Assembly (NCBI RefSeq): GCF_027111315.2
Contig: NZ_CP114289.2
Span: 2,418,001 to 2,482,000, forward strand
DNA from: Flavobacterium limnophilum
GTDB lineage: Bacteria > Bacteroidota > Bacteroidia > Flavobacteriales > Flavobacteriaceae
Reading direction: 5' to 3'
DNA: 64,000 nt
Part shown: positions 10,817 through 19,005 of the stretch, in pieces
Layout: each line of letters opens with the position of its first letter
How positions within the stretch are numbered: the first letter of the stretch is position 1
Notes under the pieces: model-generated
What the model was told of the DNA's origin: nothing
The model's database searches: none
Seen by the model: only the letters and a program-made list of their open reading frames with translations
Position numbers and translations under genes: made by a program

Positions 10817-11675
10817 ACTAAAACATAAAACGCTCTATACTTACGTGAACGAGGTGTACAATTACCAAAGTATTTTGTGTCTTCAACCACGGAATTCGGC
10901 CAAACAAATTTGCAAAAATTTCAAGATCGAAATTGAGCCAAAACCATCCAAAATATATTCCCGCACGGATTATTTTGGAAACATCCAGCATTATTTTTCG
11001 CTTCACGAATCGCATAAATCACTAAAAGTTATCGTTTCCAGCGAGATTGAAGTATTGAATAATGTCGTTCAGCCATTGAATCCAATAAGTTGCGCGGAAG
11101 CCCGATTAAAATTTCAAACCGATCTTCAATTAAAAACCGAAGTTTTGCAATACCAATTGCCCAGCCAATTCATTAGTTGGGATGAAGAAATTAAAGCTTT
11201 TGCCGAAACTTGTCTAAAACCCGATGCCTCACTTTTTGAAGCTGTTTTGGATTTAATCAAAAAAATATATACCGAATTCCAATTCAAATCCGGTGCTACC
11301 AGCATCAATACGCCTTTAAAAACGGTGCTCAAAGAGAGAAAAGGCGTTTGCCAAGATTTCTCCCATTTGGCAATTGCCAGTTTGCGCAGTGTGGGAATTC
11401 CGGCAAAATATGTCAGCGGTTATATCGAAACCTTGCCGCCAAAAGGCAAAATAAAACTGGAAGGTTCCGATGCTTCCCACGCCTGGATTTCGGTTTATAT
11501 TCCAGAAATGGGTTGGTGCGAATTTGATCCCACCAACAACATGATTCCGCAACAACACCATATTGTAACGGCTTACGGTAGAGATTTTGCCGATGTGTCG
11601 CCACTAAAAGGAATTATTTTCAGTTCCGGCGATCATAAAGTGAAAGTGGAGGTGGATGTTATACCTTTGGGGTAG
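10806..11675 (+). CDS. Transglutaminase-like cysteine protease family protein
   Basis: A 289-residue transglutaminase-family protein. The bacterial N-terminal domain is at about residues 1-85 (KYKLKHKTLYTY at the start). The catalytic core has Cys182 in KGVCQDFSHL, His225 in ASHAWISVY and Asp241 in EFDPTNN, so the triad is complete. I chose the ATG at 10806 over an upstream TTG at 10788 because MKYKLKHKT is where family homology begins. It overlaps the ATP-grasp/alpha-E gene by 11 bp. In related systems these proteins are thought to act as peptidases or amidases on the ligated product. No signal peptide. Confidence 0.88.
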   Translation: MKYKLKHKTLYTYVNEVYNYQSILCLQPRNSAKQICKNFKIEIEPKPSKIYSRTDYFGNIQHYFSLHESHKSLKVIVSSEIEVLNNVVQPLNPISCAEARLKFQTDLQLKTEVLQYQLPSQFISWDEEIKAFAETCLKPDASLFEAVLDLIKKIYTEFQFKSGATSINTPLKTVLKERKGVCQDFSHLAIASLRSVGIPAKYVSGYIETLPPKGKIKLEGSDASHAWISVYIPEMGWCEFDPTNNMIPQQHHIVTAYGRDFADVSPLKGIIFSSGDHKVKVEVDVIPLG

Positions 11676-11738
11676 TTTTTTTACACAGATTTCACAGATT
11701 TTCACGGATTGAATAAAAATAAAATTAGTTTCAGAACT

Positions 11739-11768
11739 TTGTGAAAGTTATCCAATTGACTAACTTTG
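11739..11768 (+). promoter_or_regulatory. Bacteroidetes-type promoter of the HigBA module
   Basis: TTG at 11739-11741 and TAACTTTG at 11761-11768 are separated by 19 bp, matching the -33/-7 consensus TTG-N19-TAnnTTTG. The higB ATG begins at 11773, only 5 bases after the -7 box, so the transcript would begin at or next to the start codon and be leaderless or nearly so. Confidence 0.65.
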
Positions 11769-11772
11769 TAAA

Positions 11773-12126
11773 ATGAACCAGAAATTTATAAGAGAAGTAG
11801 TTTATTACGAGGATTATTATCTTGACTTTTTTAACGCTCAAAAAGAAGACGTTAAGAAAAAATTTAACTGGACATTACAATTAATTTCAACCCAAGAAAG
11901 AATTCCCGAAAAGTTTTTCAAACATTTGACTGGTTCTGACGGAATATTTGAAGTTCGAGTTGAAGTTGGTTCAGACATCTTTAGAGTTTTTAGTTTTTTT
12001 GACAAAGGAAAAATTGTTGTTTTGGTAAACGGATTTCAAAAGAAAACTCAAAAAACACCCAAATCTGAAATCAAAATGGCTGAAAAGCTAAAAGCAGAAT
12101 ATTTAGAACATAAATATAAAAAGTAA
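11773..12126 (+). CDS. higB: RelE/HigB-type toxin (phage-derived Gp49-like family)
   Basis: A 117-residue small basic protein with the Gp49-like/HigB pattern: YYEDYYLDFFNAQKEDVKKKF near the N-terminus, FFKHLTGSDGIFEVRVEVGSDIFRVF in the middle, then VVLVNGFQKKTQKTP and a lysine-rich C-terminal helix. Proteins of this family are ribosome-dependent mRNA interferases. It is followed 5 bp later by an XRE-type antitoxin, the reverse (toxin-first) order that is usual for higBA. Expression should come from the promoter just upstream. The pair sits inside the transglutaminase/ATP-grasp cluster and looks inserted. Confidence 0.88.
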   Translation: MNQKFIREVVYYEDYYLDFFNAQKEDVKKKFNWTLQLISTQERIPEKFFKHLTGSDGIFEVRVEVGSDIFRVFSFFDKGKIVVLVNGFQKKTQKTPKSEIKMAEKLKAEYLEHKYKK

Positions 12127-12131
12127 CAATC

Positions 12132-12437
12132 ATGAAAGCAGAAAACAAAAAAATAACATCATTTTCTGAACATTTAGATGCTCAATTTGGAAAAATCGGG
12201 ACAGAGCCCCGTGAAAAATACGAAGAAGAATATGAGACCTTTGAACTTGGCGTTATGCTACAAGAAATGCGAAAAGAACGAGGAATGACCCAAGAACAAT
12301 TAGCATTGAAATGTGGCACAACCAAATCTTATATTTCTAAAATTGAAAATAACACCAGCGACATTAGACTTTCGACACTGATGAGAATCATTAGACAAGG
12401 CTTAGGCGGACACTTAAAATTGAGTTTAACCGAATAA
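12132..12437 (+). CDS. higA: HigA-type XRE family antitoxin
   Basis: A 101-residue protein with an acidic N-terminal extension and a helix-turn-helix at about residues 40-90 (LQEMRKERGMTQEQLALKCG, then SYISKIENNTSDIRLSTLMRII), the classic Cro/CI fold of HigA antitoxins, which neutralise the toxin and repress the operon. It starts 5 bp after higB. Its TAA at 12435-12437 is in the same reading frame as the downstream protein-glutaminase-like gene, whose coding-like sequence begins immediately after it, so this stop marks the downstream boundary of the inserted module. Confidence 0.88.
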   Translation: MKAENKKITSFSEHLDAQFGKIGTEPREKYEEEYETFELGVMLQEMRKERGMTQEQLALKCGTTKSYISKIENNTSDIRLSTLMRIIRQGLGGHLKLSLTE

Positions 12438-12536
12438 ATAGTTATTCGCACACACTTTAAAAACACCACCATCAAAAAGCACCCACTTTTAACGCCAAGA
12501 AAAGCATCTATCGTAGACCTAAACACGGTAAACGCT

Positions 12537-13367
12537 TTGTTTGCGGAAATTATGCAATCTGGAATTCCTTTTGGATATCAACAGGCCAATTGCCATAATA
12601 TTTCGCATTACACCAGTTTGTTGTTGGAGTCTAAAGGCTATCAATGTGCCAAAATTTGGGCGTTTGCACCGGTGGTTTATTCCACTTCCAGCTATAAATT
12701 AATCCGGATTCCCGATAAAAACAACCTATCGCCTGGCGGAAAAATCGATTGGGGTTATCATGTTGCACCCATTCTTCAAGTTCGGATTGGGAATAAAGTG
12801 CGAAAAATGGCCATTGACCCAGGATTGTTCAAAACTCCCGTGCGTTATAGAACTTGGTTGGCCAAACTCAAAACCCGAAAATTGATTTATTTAATCATGG
12901 ATTCGGACTGGTATTTATTTAATTCCTCAATGCTTACCAATTCGGAGCTTCAGGCTAATTCTGAGGAATCATCAAATGCAAATCCAACAAATATCAAATT
13001 GCCCGATTGGTTTTCGGACAAACACATCACGGACTTTTTCAGATACGAAGAAGAGGCATTAGAGCAACATTGGATAGAAAAAGGATTGGCCGTAAACGAA
13101 ACCGCTTTGGCTTTTTACGATGCCGAAATCAAGCCCATTTTGCATTCCAAACAACACCAAGATTTAGTCACCGATTATAAAATGTTGGTGGGAAATGTAT
13201 TCCATTTTGAAACCATTTTCAGGGACAATAATTGGAATCCTGAAATGAATGACGAATTTCAATTGAAACATCAAGAAATCATCGCCAAATACCGGGAAAT
13301 CTACTTTTCGAATCTACAAAAATGGCAAGAATCTCTGGCTTCGTTAAACGAAATCATCAAGAAATAA
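12537..13367 (+). CDS. Protein-glutaminase-like Cys-His-Asp protein, apparently missing its start
   Basis: The 276 residues from a TTG at 12537 resemble the protein-glutaminase (Gln_deamidase_2) fold. Counting from that TTG, Cys19 lies in QANCHNISHY, His75 in WGYHVAPIL and Asp94 in AIDPGLF, in the correct order and context for the papain-like triad that deamidates glutamine side chains. Coding-like sequence continues upstream of the TTG without a stop to 12438, where it meets the higA stop in the same frame, and holds no ATG, GTG or TTG earlier than 12537. The original N-terminus therefore seems to have been removed when HigBA inserted. There is no signal peptide, unlike secreted Chryseobacterium protein-glutaminase. 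It may be silent, or made from the TTG or by read-through. Confidence 0.65.
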   Translation: MFAEIMQSGIPFGYQQANCHNISHYTSLLLESKGYQCAKIWAFAPVVYSTSSYKLIRIPDKNNLSPGGKIDWGYHVAPILQVRIGNKVRKMAIDPGLFKTPVRYRTWLAKLKTRKLIYLIMDSDWYLFNSSMLTNSELQANSEESSNANPTNIKLPDWFSDKHITDFFRYEEEALEQHWIEKGLAVNETALAFYDAEIKPILHSKQHQDLVTDYKMLVGNVFHFETIFRDNNWNPEMNDEFQLKHQEIIAKYREIYFSNLQKWQESLASLNEIIKK

Positions 13368-13376
13368 TTCGGAAAT

Positions 13377-14228
13377 TTATTGCTGGGACATCACGATCAA
13401 GACAATTGCCACCAAAGCCAAAAACAGTCCTGCAAAATTCATTTTGGACAGTTTTTCTTTAAAAACAAAGATGCCCGTCAAGCTGCCAATAATGATTACG
13501 CCCATATTCATTCCCGCAAAAACGGTGGAGGGATTTTCGGCAAAGGATTGATGCGCTTTCAAATAGAAGAGAATATTTCCAAAGTTAAAAACACCAACCA
13601 AGCCTCCAAAAAGAAGGTTTTTGCAATTAAATTTTGCCTTTTTGAAACCTATTTCGAAACCAACAACTGCCGTCATTATTGTCAACGCCAATACGAAAAC
13701 AACAAACAAGGAAGTGGTATAGGGCAAATTGGTAAACAAGGCGATTTGTTTAAACAGGATGTCAATCAATCCAAATCCAATCAAAACCACGGCGGGATAG
13801 ATCCATTTGTTTTTGGTATTTTCCGAAGGTTTGTTCAGAATAAGAAGCAAGGCAGGAAAAGCAATCCCGAAAGCGGCAATTTTTAGGGTATTGAAATTTT
13901 CGCCAAAAATCAGCCAAGCGGCCAAAACAGGGATGAATAGCGAAAGTCGTTGTGCCGCATCGGTTTTCACGATGCCGACTTCCTTGATGGACAATGCCAA
14001 AAAAAGAAAAATGGACGGCAACAAAACGCCGAGGGAAAGATAAATTTTCCAAGGTGCTTCAATCCCAACATCGGCGAGGTTTGGACTGAAAAAAAAGTAA
14101 CAAAGGGCAAGCGCAAACAAGTAATTTGCAGCAACAATTTGCGTCGTGTTGATGGAATATTTGCGTGCTATTTTAAAAATAACGCCAACACTTACACTGC
14201 AAATAATGCTTAAGATCAGGAATAACAT
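13377..14228 (-). CDS. DMT superfamily (EamA-like) membrane transporter
   Basis: A 283-residue, highly hydrophobic protein with about ten predicted membrane helices in two similar halves, typical of drug/metabolite transporters of the EamA type. The C-terminal repeat (MNMGVIIIGSLTGIFVF, then KLSKMNFAGLFLAL) is characteristic. The substrate cannot be read from sequence. I place the start at the ATG at 14228 (MLFLILSIICS), not the upstream GTG, because this gives the usual family length and leaves the -7-like TATTTTTG in the upstream DNA. It converges with the protein-glutaminase-like gene with only 9 bp between the two. Confidence 0.85.
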   Translation of the reverse strand: MLFLILSIICSVSVGVIFKIARKYSINTTQIVAANYLFALALCYFFFSPNLADVGIEAPWKIYLSLGVLLPSIFLFLALSIKEVGIVKTDAAQRLSLFIPVLAAWLIFGENFNTLKIAAFGIAFPALLLILNKPSENTKNKWIYPAVVLIGFGLIDILFKQIALFTNLPYTTSLFVVFVLALTIMTAVVGFEIGFKKAKFNCKNLLFGGLVGVFNFGNILFYLKAHQSFAENPSTVFAGMNMGVIIIGSLTGIFVFKEKLSKMNFAGLFLALVAIVLIVMSQQ

Positions 14229-14329
14229 AGATTTATGTTTTATACTCGCAAAAATACTATTTAAACCAAAAAAATCCACTGAATATCCTTTGGATTTCTT
14301 TGAAACATCAAATTTATTAGCCTTTAAAA

Positions 14330-15118
14330 CTAATCCACTTTTTTAAAAACCAACTTTTCGCCTGATGGATTACTCAGTATTAGCTGCCTATTTTCTACTT
14401 TATAAGTAGTGGTACTTTGTAGCGCTTTCAGGAATTCACTTTCTTTATTAGTATTGGGACAAGCCATTCTAGTGGTAATTATATTGGAAAAACGAAGCGT
14501 CCCTCTTTCGAAGAACAGGGTACCGTTCATTCTATTGCAACCTGCAAATCCTAAAAAATTATTGGTTGAACTGTTGATTTCAAGATTTGGTAATTCTTTT
14601 ACAAAATCAGTAGCAACCAAGACTTTACCATTTAGTTTTTCTAAAACCCAAATATCGTGCAAACTAGAATCCGTAACATAATTACCACAACCACTGAAAT
14701 TCGTTGAATTGCTATTTTTACTAATATCAATCCGAACAGCATATGGAGATTTTTCGCCAGACATTTTATTTATGCATTCTTGTTGCCTAATTTGAATGCT
14801 CATTGTTCCAGTTTCTGTAGCCACTCGATACATTTTTACATTGGCATCCATTGCTCGAACGGGTTCTACATGAACACTTTTCAGAGATTCAAAACCCGGT
14901 TTCAAGGAAGTAAATTCGATAGTTTTTTCAGATATTTTCAAACTCCATTCGGGTTCGTTACCGTTTCCTCTAAAATAAATTCCTTGTTCTAAATTTTCCA
15001 CTTGTTGCTTGTACTCTTGAGTTGGCTCGGTTTTTCTAACTTCTTTCTGAGCCGATGCGTTACTTTTACAACTTACAATAACTAAAACGATTGCCAATAA
15101 TTGAATTCCCTTTTTCAT
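14330..15118 (-). CDS. META-domain lipoprotein with COG3650-like N-terminal domain
   Basis: A 262-residue lipoprotein: the signal ends in the lipobox VIVSC, so it should be lipidated at that Cys and anchored in the outer or inner membrane. Residues about 45-140 (GNGNEPEWSLKIS onward) resemble the COG3650-type domain. Residues about 155-262 form a META domain as in HslJ (DIWVLEKLNGK, then LEINSSTNNFLGFAGCNRMNG). META lipoproteins are linked to envelope stress and resistance, but no exact role is established. An in-frame ATG 9 bases upstream (15127) is an alternative start; the chosen one gives a clean MKKG n-region. Confidence 0.82.
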   Translation of the reverse strand: MKKGIQLLAIVLVIVSCKSNASAQKEVRKTEPTQEYKQQVENLEQGIYFRGNGNEPEWSLKISEKTIEFTSLKPGFESLKSVHVEPVRAMDANVKMYRVATETGTMSIQIRQQECINKMSGEKSPYAVRIDISKNSNSTNFSGCGNYVTDSSLHDIWVLEKLNGKVLVATDFVKELPNLEINSSTNNFLGFAGCNRMNGTLFFERGTLRFSNIITTRMACPNTNKESEFLKALQSTTTYKVENRQLILSNPSGEKLVFKKVD

Positions 15119-15162
15119 ATACTCCATTAAAATTTATTCCGACTTTCCATCTATACTAATTC

Positions 15163-16620
15163 TTATAATTTACTGATGTAACTACCAAACAAATCCTTGA
15201 ACTGATAACCTTCGGATACACGGTCTTTGCTCAATTTTTTATATTCGACCAATCCCCAAAGAATAAATTCTTTCATAAAATAGCTATCTTCTTTTTCCAA
15301 TTGTGGCTGGTATTTTTTGACCAACACTTCCAATGGAGCAATGCCGTCCAAAATGGTTTTGTATTCCTCGTCCGAACAATCGTCCAATAATTCGAAACCA
15401 CTTTCGGCAAAAAACCATTCCAAGGTATCGGAATACGGTGTTTTTTCTCCCTGCTTTTCGAGTTTTTCAATTTTCGGAAAATAGGCTGGAAAGAAAGTAT
15501 GAATCGCATCGCCTATTAAGTGCTGCGCCACGATGGCCGCTCCCTCCTGCTCTCCTTCGTAAACCAATTCCACTTTCCCGGTAATGGCTGGAATAATTCC
15601 CATAAAATCGGACAATCGCAAAGTAGTTTTCTCCACTCCCGATTTCAAGGCACGACGTTCGGCGGTGCTTAACAAGTTTTCGAAAGCCGTAATGCTCAGT
15701 CTGGCACTCACGCCACTTTTATTGTCTATAAATTCGCTTTCACGAGCTTCAAAACTGATTTGCTCCAATAAATCTTTGGCCAAGGAAGGCACGTAAACCA
15801 AATCGCTTTGGGCGGCATCCAACTTGGCTTCTTGCTCCGTAATGGTTCGGGCGATTTTGATGGTTTCCGGATAATGCGTCAGGATCTGGGAACCAATTCT
15901 GTCCTTTAAAGGTGTCACGATACTACCACGATTGGTGTAATCTTCCGGATTTGCGGTGAAAATAAATTGCATGTCGAGCGGCATTCTCAGTTTGAATCCT
16001 CGAATTTGAATGTCGCCTTCCTGCAAAATATTGAACAAAGCCACCTGGATTCTGGCCTGTAAATCGGGTAATTCATTGATAACGAAAATACTGCGATTCG
16101 CTCTTGGAATCATTCCAAAATGAATCACTCGGTCGTCGGCATACGACAATTTCAAATTGGCTGCCTTTATCGGGTCGACATCGCCAATTAAATCGGCAAC
16201 GGTAACATCTGGCGTGGCCAATTTTTCGAAGAAACGCTCGCTTCGGTGCAACCAAGAGATGGGAGTTTCATCGCCTTTTTCGGTGATTAGATCTTTTGCA
16301 AAACGGGAAATGGGATTCAAAGGATCGTCATTGATTTCGGAACCCGTTACAAACGGAATGTATTCATCCAACAATTCAATCATTTTGCGCGCCAATCGGG
16401 TTTTGGCTTGACCTCGAAGCCCCAACAAATTGATGTTGTGACGGGACAAAATAGCGCGTTCCAATTCTGGAATAACGGTATTTTCGAAGCCGTGAACTCC
16501 TTCGAATGTAGGTTGTCCTGACTTGATTTTCTCCCGCAGGTTGTGACGCAATTCATCCTTGATGCTTTTGCTCACATAACCTGATTTTTTTAATTCGCCA
16601 AGTGTGTTTATGTTGTTCAT
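15163..16620 (-). CDS. MoxR/ChlI-like AAA+ ATPase
   Basis: A 485-residue AAA+ ATPase of the magnesium-chelatase-I/MoxR group. Walker A is the variant GLRGQAKT at 67-74; the Walker B region reads FVINELPDL, with Asn where Asp is usual, a substitution I recall as normal in this subfamily. A sensor region (IFTANPEDYTNRG) follows. It lies 162 bp downstream of a VWA-domain gene on the same strand. Such MoxR-VWA pairs, like RavA-ViaA, usually cooperate as a chaperone or metal-insertion system. The target is unknown. It is not a true Mg-chelatase, since no tetrapyrrole genes accompany it. Confidence 0.85.
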   Translation of the reverse strand: MNNINTLGELKKSGYVSKSIKDELRHNLREKIKSGQPTFEGVHGFENTVIPELERAILSRHNINLLGLRGQAKTRLARKMIELLDEYIPFVTGSEINDDPLNPISRFAKDLITEKGDETPISWLHRSERFFEKLATPDVTVADLIGDVDPIKAANLKLSYADDRVIHFGMIPRANRSIFVINELPDLQARIQVALFNILQEGDIQIRGFKLRMPLDMQFIFTANPEDYTNRGSIVTPLKDRIGSQILTHYPETIKIARTITEQEAKLDAAQSDLVYVPSLAKDLLEQISFEARESEFIDNKSGVSARLSITAFENLLSTAERRALKSGVEKTTLRLSDFMGIIPAITGKVELVYEGEQEGAAIVAQHLIGDAIHTFFPAYFPKIEKLEKQGEKTPYSDTLEWFFAESGFELLDDCSDEEYKTILDGIAPLEVLVKKYQPQLEKEDSYFMKEFILWGLVEYKKLSKDRVSEGYQFKDLFGSYISKL

Positions 16621-16624
16621 TGAT

Positions 16625-16700
16625 TGCTGTTTAGGGTTTGTTGTTTAGGGTTTAGGGTTTATAGTTTGTTGTTTATAGTTTGTTGTTTATGGTTTGCTAT
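16625..16700. repeat. Short imperfect tandem repeats of GTTTAGGG/GTTTGTT type
   Basis: Between the AAA and VWA genes the + strand contains a run of near-identical units built from GTTTAGGGTTT and GTTTATAGTTTGTT. It has the appearance of a slippage-prone low-complexity repeat. No function is evident; its place between two cooperating genes could affect expression of the AAA gene. Confidence 0.6.
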
Positions 16701-16782
16701 AACCATTAAAAATGTTCTCGCCCTTCGTCTTCGCTCAGGATGACACGCTCGAACTGACAAACTGGGACTGCGACTGAACACT

Positions 16783-17901
16783 TTATTTTATTCTTTTTTT
16801 ACGATTGGTTTCATAATCCTCGAAAATCATTTCGCCCAAGCCTTTCAATCCGGTGTAGAAAGCTTTTCCTTGGTTGGCTTCGGTAAAACGATTGACGAAT
16901 TGCTGCAAATACGGATCTTTGGCAATCATGAAAGTCGTGATGGGAATGTGCAATTTCCGGGCTTGTTGGGCTTCGTTGTAACATTTGTCGACAATGTATT
17001 CGTCGAGTCCGTTGCTGTTCATGTAATAGGTGCCGTCTTTTTCGCGAACGCAACTCGGCTTGCCATCGGTAATCATGAATATTTGCTTGTTCGTATTCTT
17101 TTTTCTGCGGAGTAAATCCATTGCCAATTGCAAACCCGCCACGGTATTGGTGTGAAAAGGGCCCACTTTCAAATACGGCAAATCGCGAATGGCAATCGTC
17201 CAGGCATCGTTTCCAAAAACGAGAATATCCAAGGTGTCTTTTGGATAACGCGTGGTGATTAATTCGGCCAGAGCCATCGCGACTTTCTTGGCAGGCGTGA
17301 TTCGGTCTTCGCCGTACAAGATCATGCTGTGGCTGATGTCAATCATCAAAACCGTGCTCATTTGGGATTTGTATTGGGTTTCTTCGACCACCAAATCATT
17401 TTCGGTGAGCATAAAATCGGCCACGCCATTATTGATTTGGGCATTACGCAGACTTTCGGTCAGGGAAATTCGTTCCAATCCATCGCCGAAATGAAATTCG
17501 CGAAATTCTCCCGTGTGTTCGTCTCCACTTCCGGCATGTTTCGTTTTGTGGTTTCCGGTTCCGGAACGTTTTAGGTTTCCGAAAATGTTGTCCAAAGCCT
17601 GTTGGCGAATGGCTCTTTCGGTTTTGGAAGTAATGCCTAATCCCGAAGTTCCATCGTCCTTGAGTTCGTCTCGAATGTATCCTTTTTTCTTTAAATCTTC
17701 AATAAAATCATCGATGGTGTAGTGTTCATCGGTGAGTTTGTATTCCTTGTCCAATTCCCGCAGCCAATCGATGGCCTCGTCAAAATCTCCCGAAGTATGC
17801 GTGATTAACTCCTTGAATATCGCAAAGAGTTTCTCAAACGGAGACTGGAATGGTGCTTCGTAGGTTTTGAAATAAAATCCTTTTTTGATGGTGTTTTTCA
17901 T
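16783..17901 (-). CDS. VWA domain protein partnered with the AAA ATPase
   Basis: A 372-residue soluble protein. The N-terminal half is helical and charged, with a glycine- and histidine-rich patch near 113-140. The C-terminal half is a von Willebrand factor A domain whose MIDAS metal site is visible as DISHS at 188-192, followed later by FGNDAW and MITDGKPS. VWA proteins of this type act as substrate adaptors for MoxR-family ATPases, and the AAA gene lies immediately downstream. The region just upstream of the start has no clear TAnnTTTG. Confidence 0.85.
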   Translation of the reverse strand: MKNTIKKGFYFKTYEAPFQSPFEKLFAIFKELITHTSGDFDEAIDWLRELDKEYKLTDEHYTIDDFIEDLKKKGYIRDELKDDGTSGLGITSKTERAIRQQALDNIFGNLKRSGTGNHKTKHAGSGDEHTGEFREFHFGDGLERISLTESLRNAQINNGVADFMLTENDLVVEETQYKSQMSTVLMIDISHSMILYGEDRITPAKKVAMALAELITTRYPKDTLDILVFGNDAWTIAIRDLPYLKVGPFHTNTVAGLQLAMDLLRRKKNTNKQIFMITDGKPSCVREKDGTYYMNSNGLDEYIVDKCYNEAQQARKLHIPITTFMIAKDPYLQQFVNRFTEANQGKAFYTGLKGLGEMIFEDYETNRKKRIK

Positions 17902-17993
17902 ATTTTTAAAATTACATTATTTAAAAAAGAACCGAAGCCAAACATATATTAATTTTTAGTTAAAAGCCTTTTTGTTCAGCCCATTGATCTTAA

Positions 17994-18116
17994 ATCCGAA
18001 AATCGGATAAAAAGACCCTAATTTTACCCGTATTCTACATTGACAACTTTGACGATAAAGGCAAAATAACTTCCGAAAATGTGTATTACAATGGAAAGGC
18101 ATTGGAAGTAAAATAA
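17994..18116 (+). pseudogene. Possible 3' remnant of a lost gene
   Basis: Forty codons open from 17994 to the TAA at 18114-18116 read like protein: VFYIDNFDDKGKITSENV, then YYNGKALEVK. There is no start codon and only a stop upstream. A strong hairpin terminator follows 21 bp downstream, as expected for the end of a real gene whose 5' part was deleted. No family is recognisable, and it could be chance. Confidence 0.3.
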
Positions 18117-18137
18117 ATTTTAAAAAGTATGAATTCA

Positions 18138-18168
18138 AAAAGCCGAAACTGGATGTTTCGGCTTTTTC
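18138..18168 (+). terminator. Rho-independent terminator
   Basis: A 12-bp stem AAAAGCCGAAAC / GTTTCGGCTTTT with a short loop (TGGAT region), followed by T-rich sequence. It sits after the remnant frame ending at 18116. Confidence 0.75.
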
Positions 18169-18327
18169 TTTGCTGCAAATAGAATGTCAGATTTTTGTAT
18201 TACAAATTTCAATTTATCATAAATAAAACTTAAAACGACCCATTTTGATTTAAAAAATATTTTTAAATAACTGAAAATCAGTAACTTTATGTAGATAATT
18301 TATTGTTTAACCAAATTAATTCGCATT

Positions 18328-18963
18328 ATGGACAACGAGATTCTTCAAGACAGAAAAGAAGCAGGTATACTACTTTCCGAGAAATTGGAAAAATACCAAA
18401 ACAAAGAAGCCATTATTCTTGCCGTTCCAAGGGGAGGCGTTCCCATAGGATACGAAATTGCCAAGAATTTACATCTTCCCCTGGATATTATTCTTTCCAA
18501 AAAAATTGGACATCCTTTAAACAAAGAATTTGCCATCGGGGCAGTATCCTTGGATTCAATGATTATCGATAAACATCCCGAAATTCCCAAAGAGTATATT
18601 GAAAGAGAAATAAAAACGCTTCGAGAATCATTGCAGGATAAATACACTCTCTATATGGGCAATCGCAAACCCAGTGATATCGAAGGTAAAATAGTAATTA
18701 TAGTAGATGATGGCATCGCTACCGGAAACACCCTTTTAGTCAGTATAGAAATGTTAAGAAAAAGTAAACCTCAAAAAATTATTGTAGCCGTTCCCGTGGT
18801 TCCTTTCGACACAGTCAAGATTTTTCAACAAAAGACGGACGAATTTGTGTACTTGATAGCCGCAAAAGATTTTAGGGGCGTGGGCGGTTTTTATGAAAAT
18901 TTCGAACAAGTAAATGACGAGGAAGTAATTCGCATGCTGGGGGTGGCCAATTTAATAGGATAA
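18328..18963 (+). CDS. Phosphoribosyltransferase family protein (COG1926-like)
   Basis: A 211-residue protein with a type I phosphoribosyltransferase fold. The PRPP-binding loop is visible as VIIVDDGIATGNTLL at about residues 128-142, and an upstream PRGGVPIGYEIA segment is typical of the COG1926 group. Substrate unknown; it is not one of the standard purine or pyrimidine enzymes. An alpha/beta hydrolase gene starts 42 bp downstream. In Mycobacterium these two domains occur fused in one protein, which supports a shared, still uncharacterised function. A TAACTTTA upstream may be the promoter. Confidence 0.85.
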   Translation: MDNEILQDRKEAGILLSEKLEKYQNKEAIILAVPRGGVPIGYEIAKNLHLPLDIILSKKIGHPLNKEFAIGAVSLDSMIIDKHPEIPKEYIEREIKTLRESLQDKYTLYMGNRKPSDIEGKIVIIVDDGIATGNTLLVSIEMLRKSKPQKIIVAVPVVPFDTVKIFQQKTDEFVYLIAAKDFRGVGGFYENFEQVNDEEVIRMLGVANLIG

Positions 18964-19005
18964 AGAATTCTACTTTAGTTTATGTGGTTTTAAAATTTGT
19001 TGATT

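Larger units (their letters stand above)
17902..18327. other. Intergenic region with a gene remnant, a terminator and a promoter
   Basis: This 426 bp gap holds the possible 40-codon remnant, the hairpin at 18138-18168 and, near 18283, a TAACTTTA that is close to the -7 consensus and is the likely promoter of the phosphoribosyltransferase gene. I see nothing else in it. Confidence 0.45.

Noticed and set aside
16625..16700. Repeats considered as a CRISPR array
   Set aside because: There are no regular spacers and units are only about 7-14 bp.
17956..18138. A 60-residue minus-strand frame
   Set aside because: It is antisense to a more protein-like remnant and overlaps a terminator.
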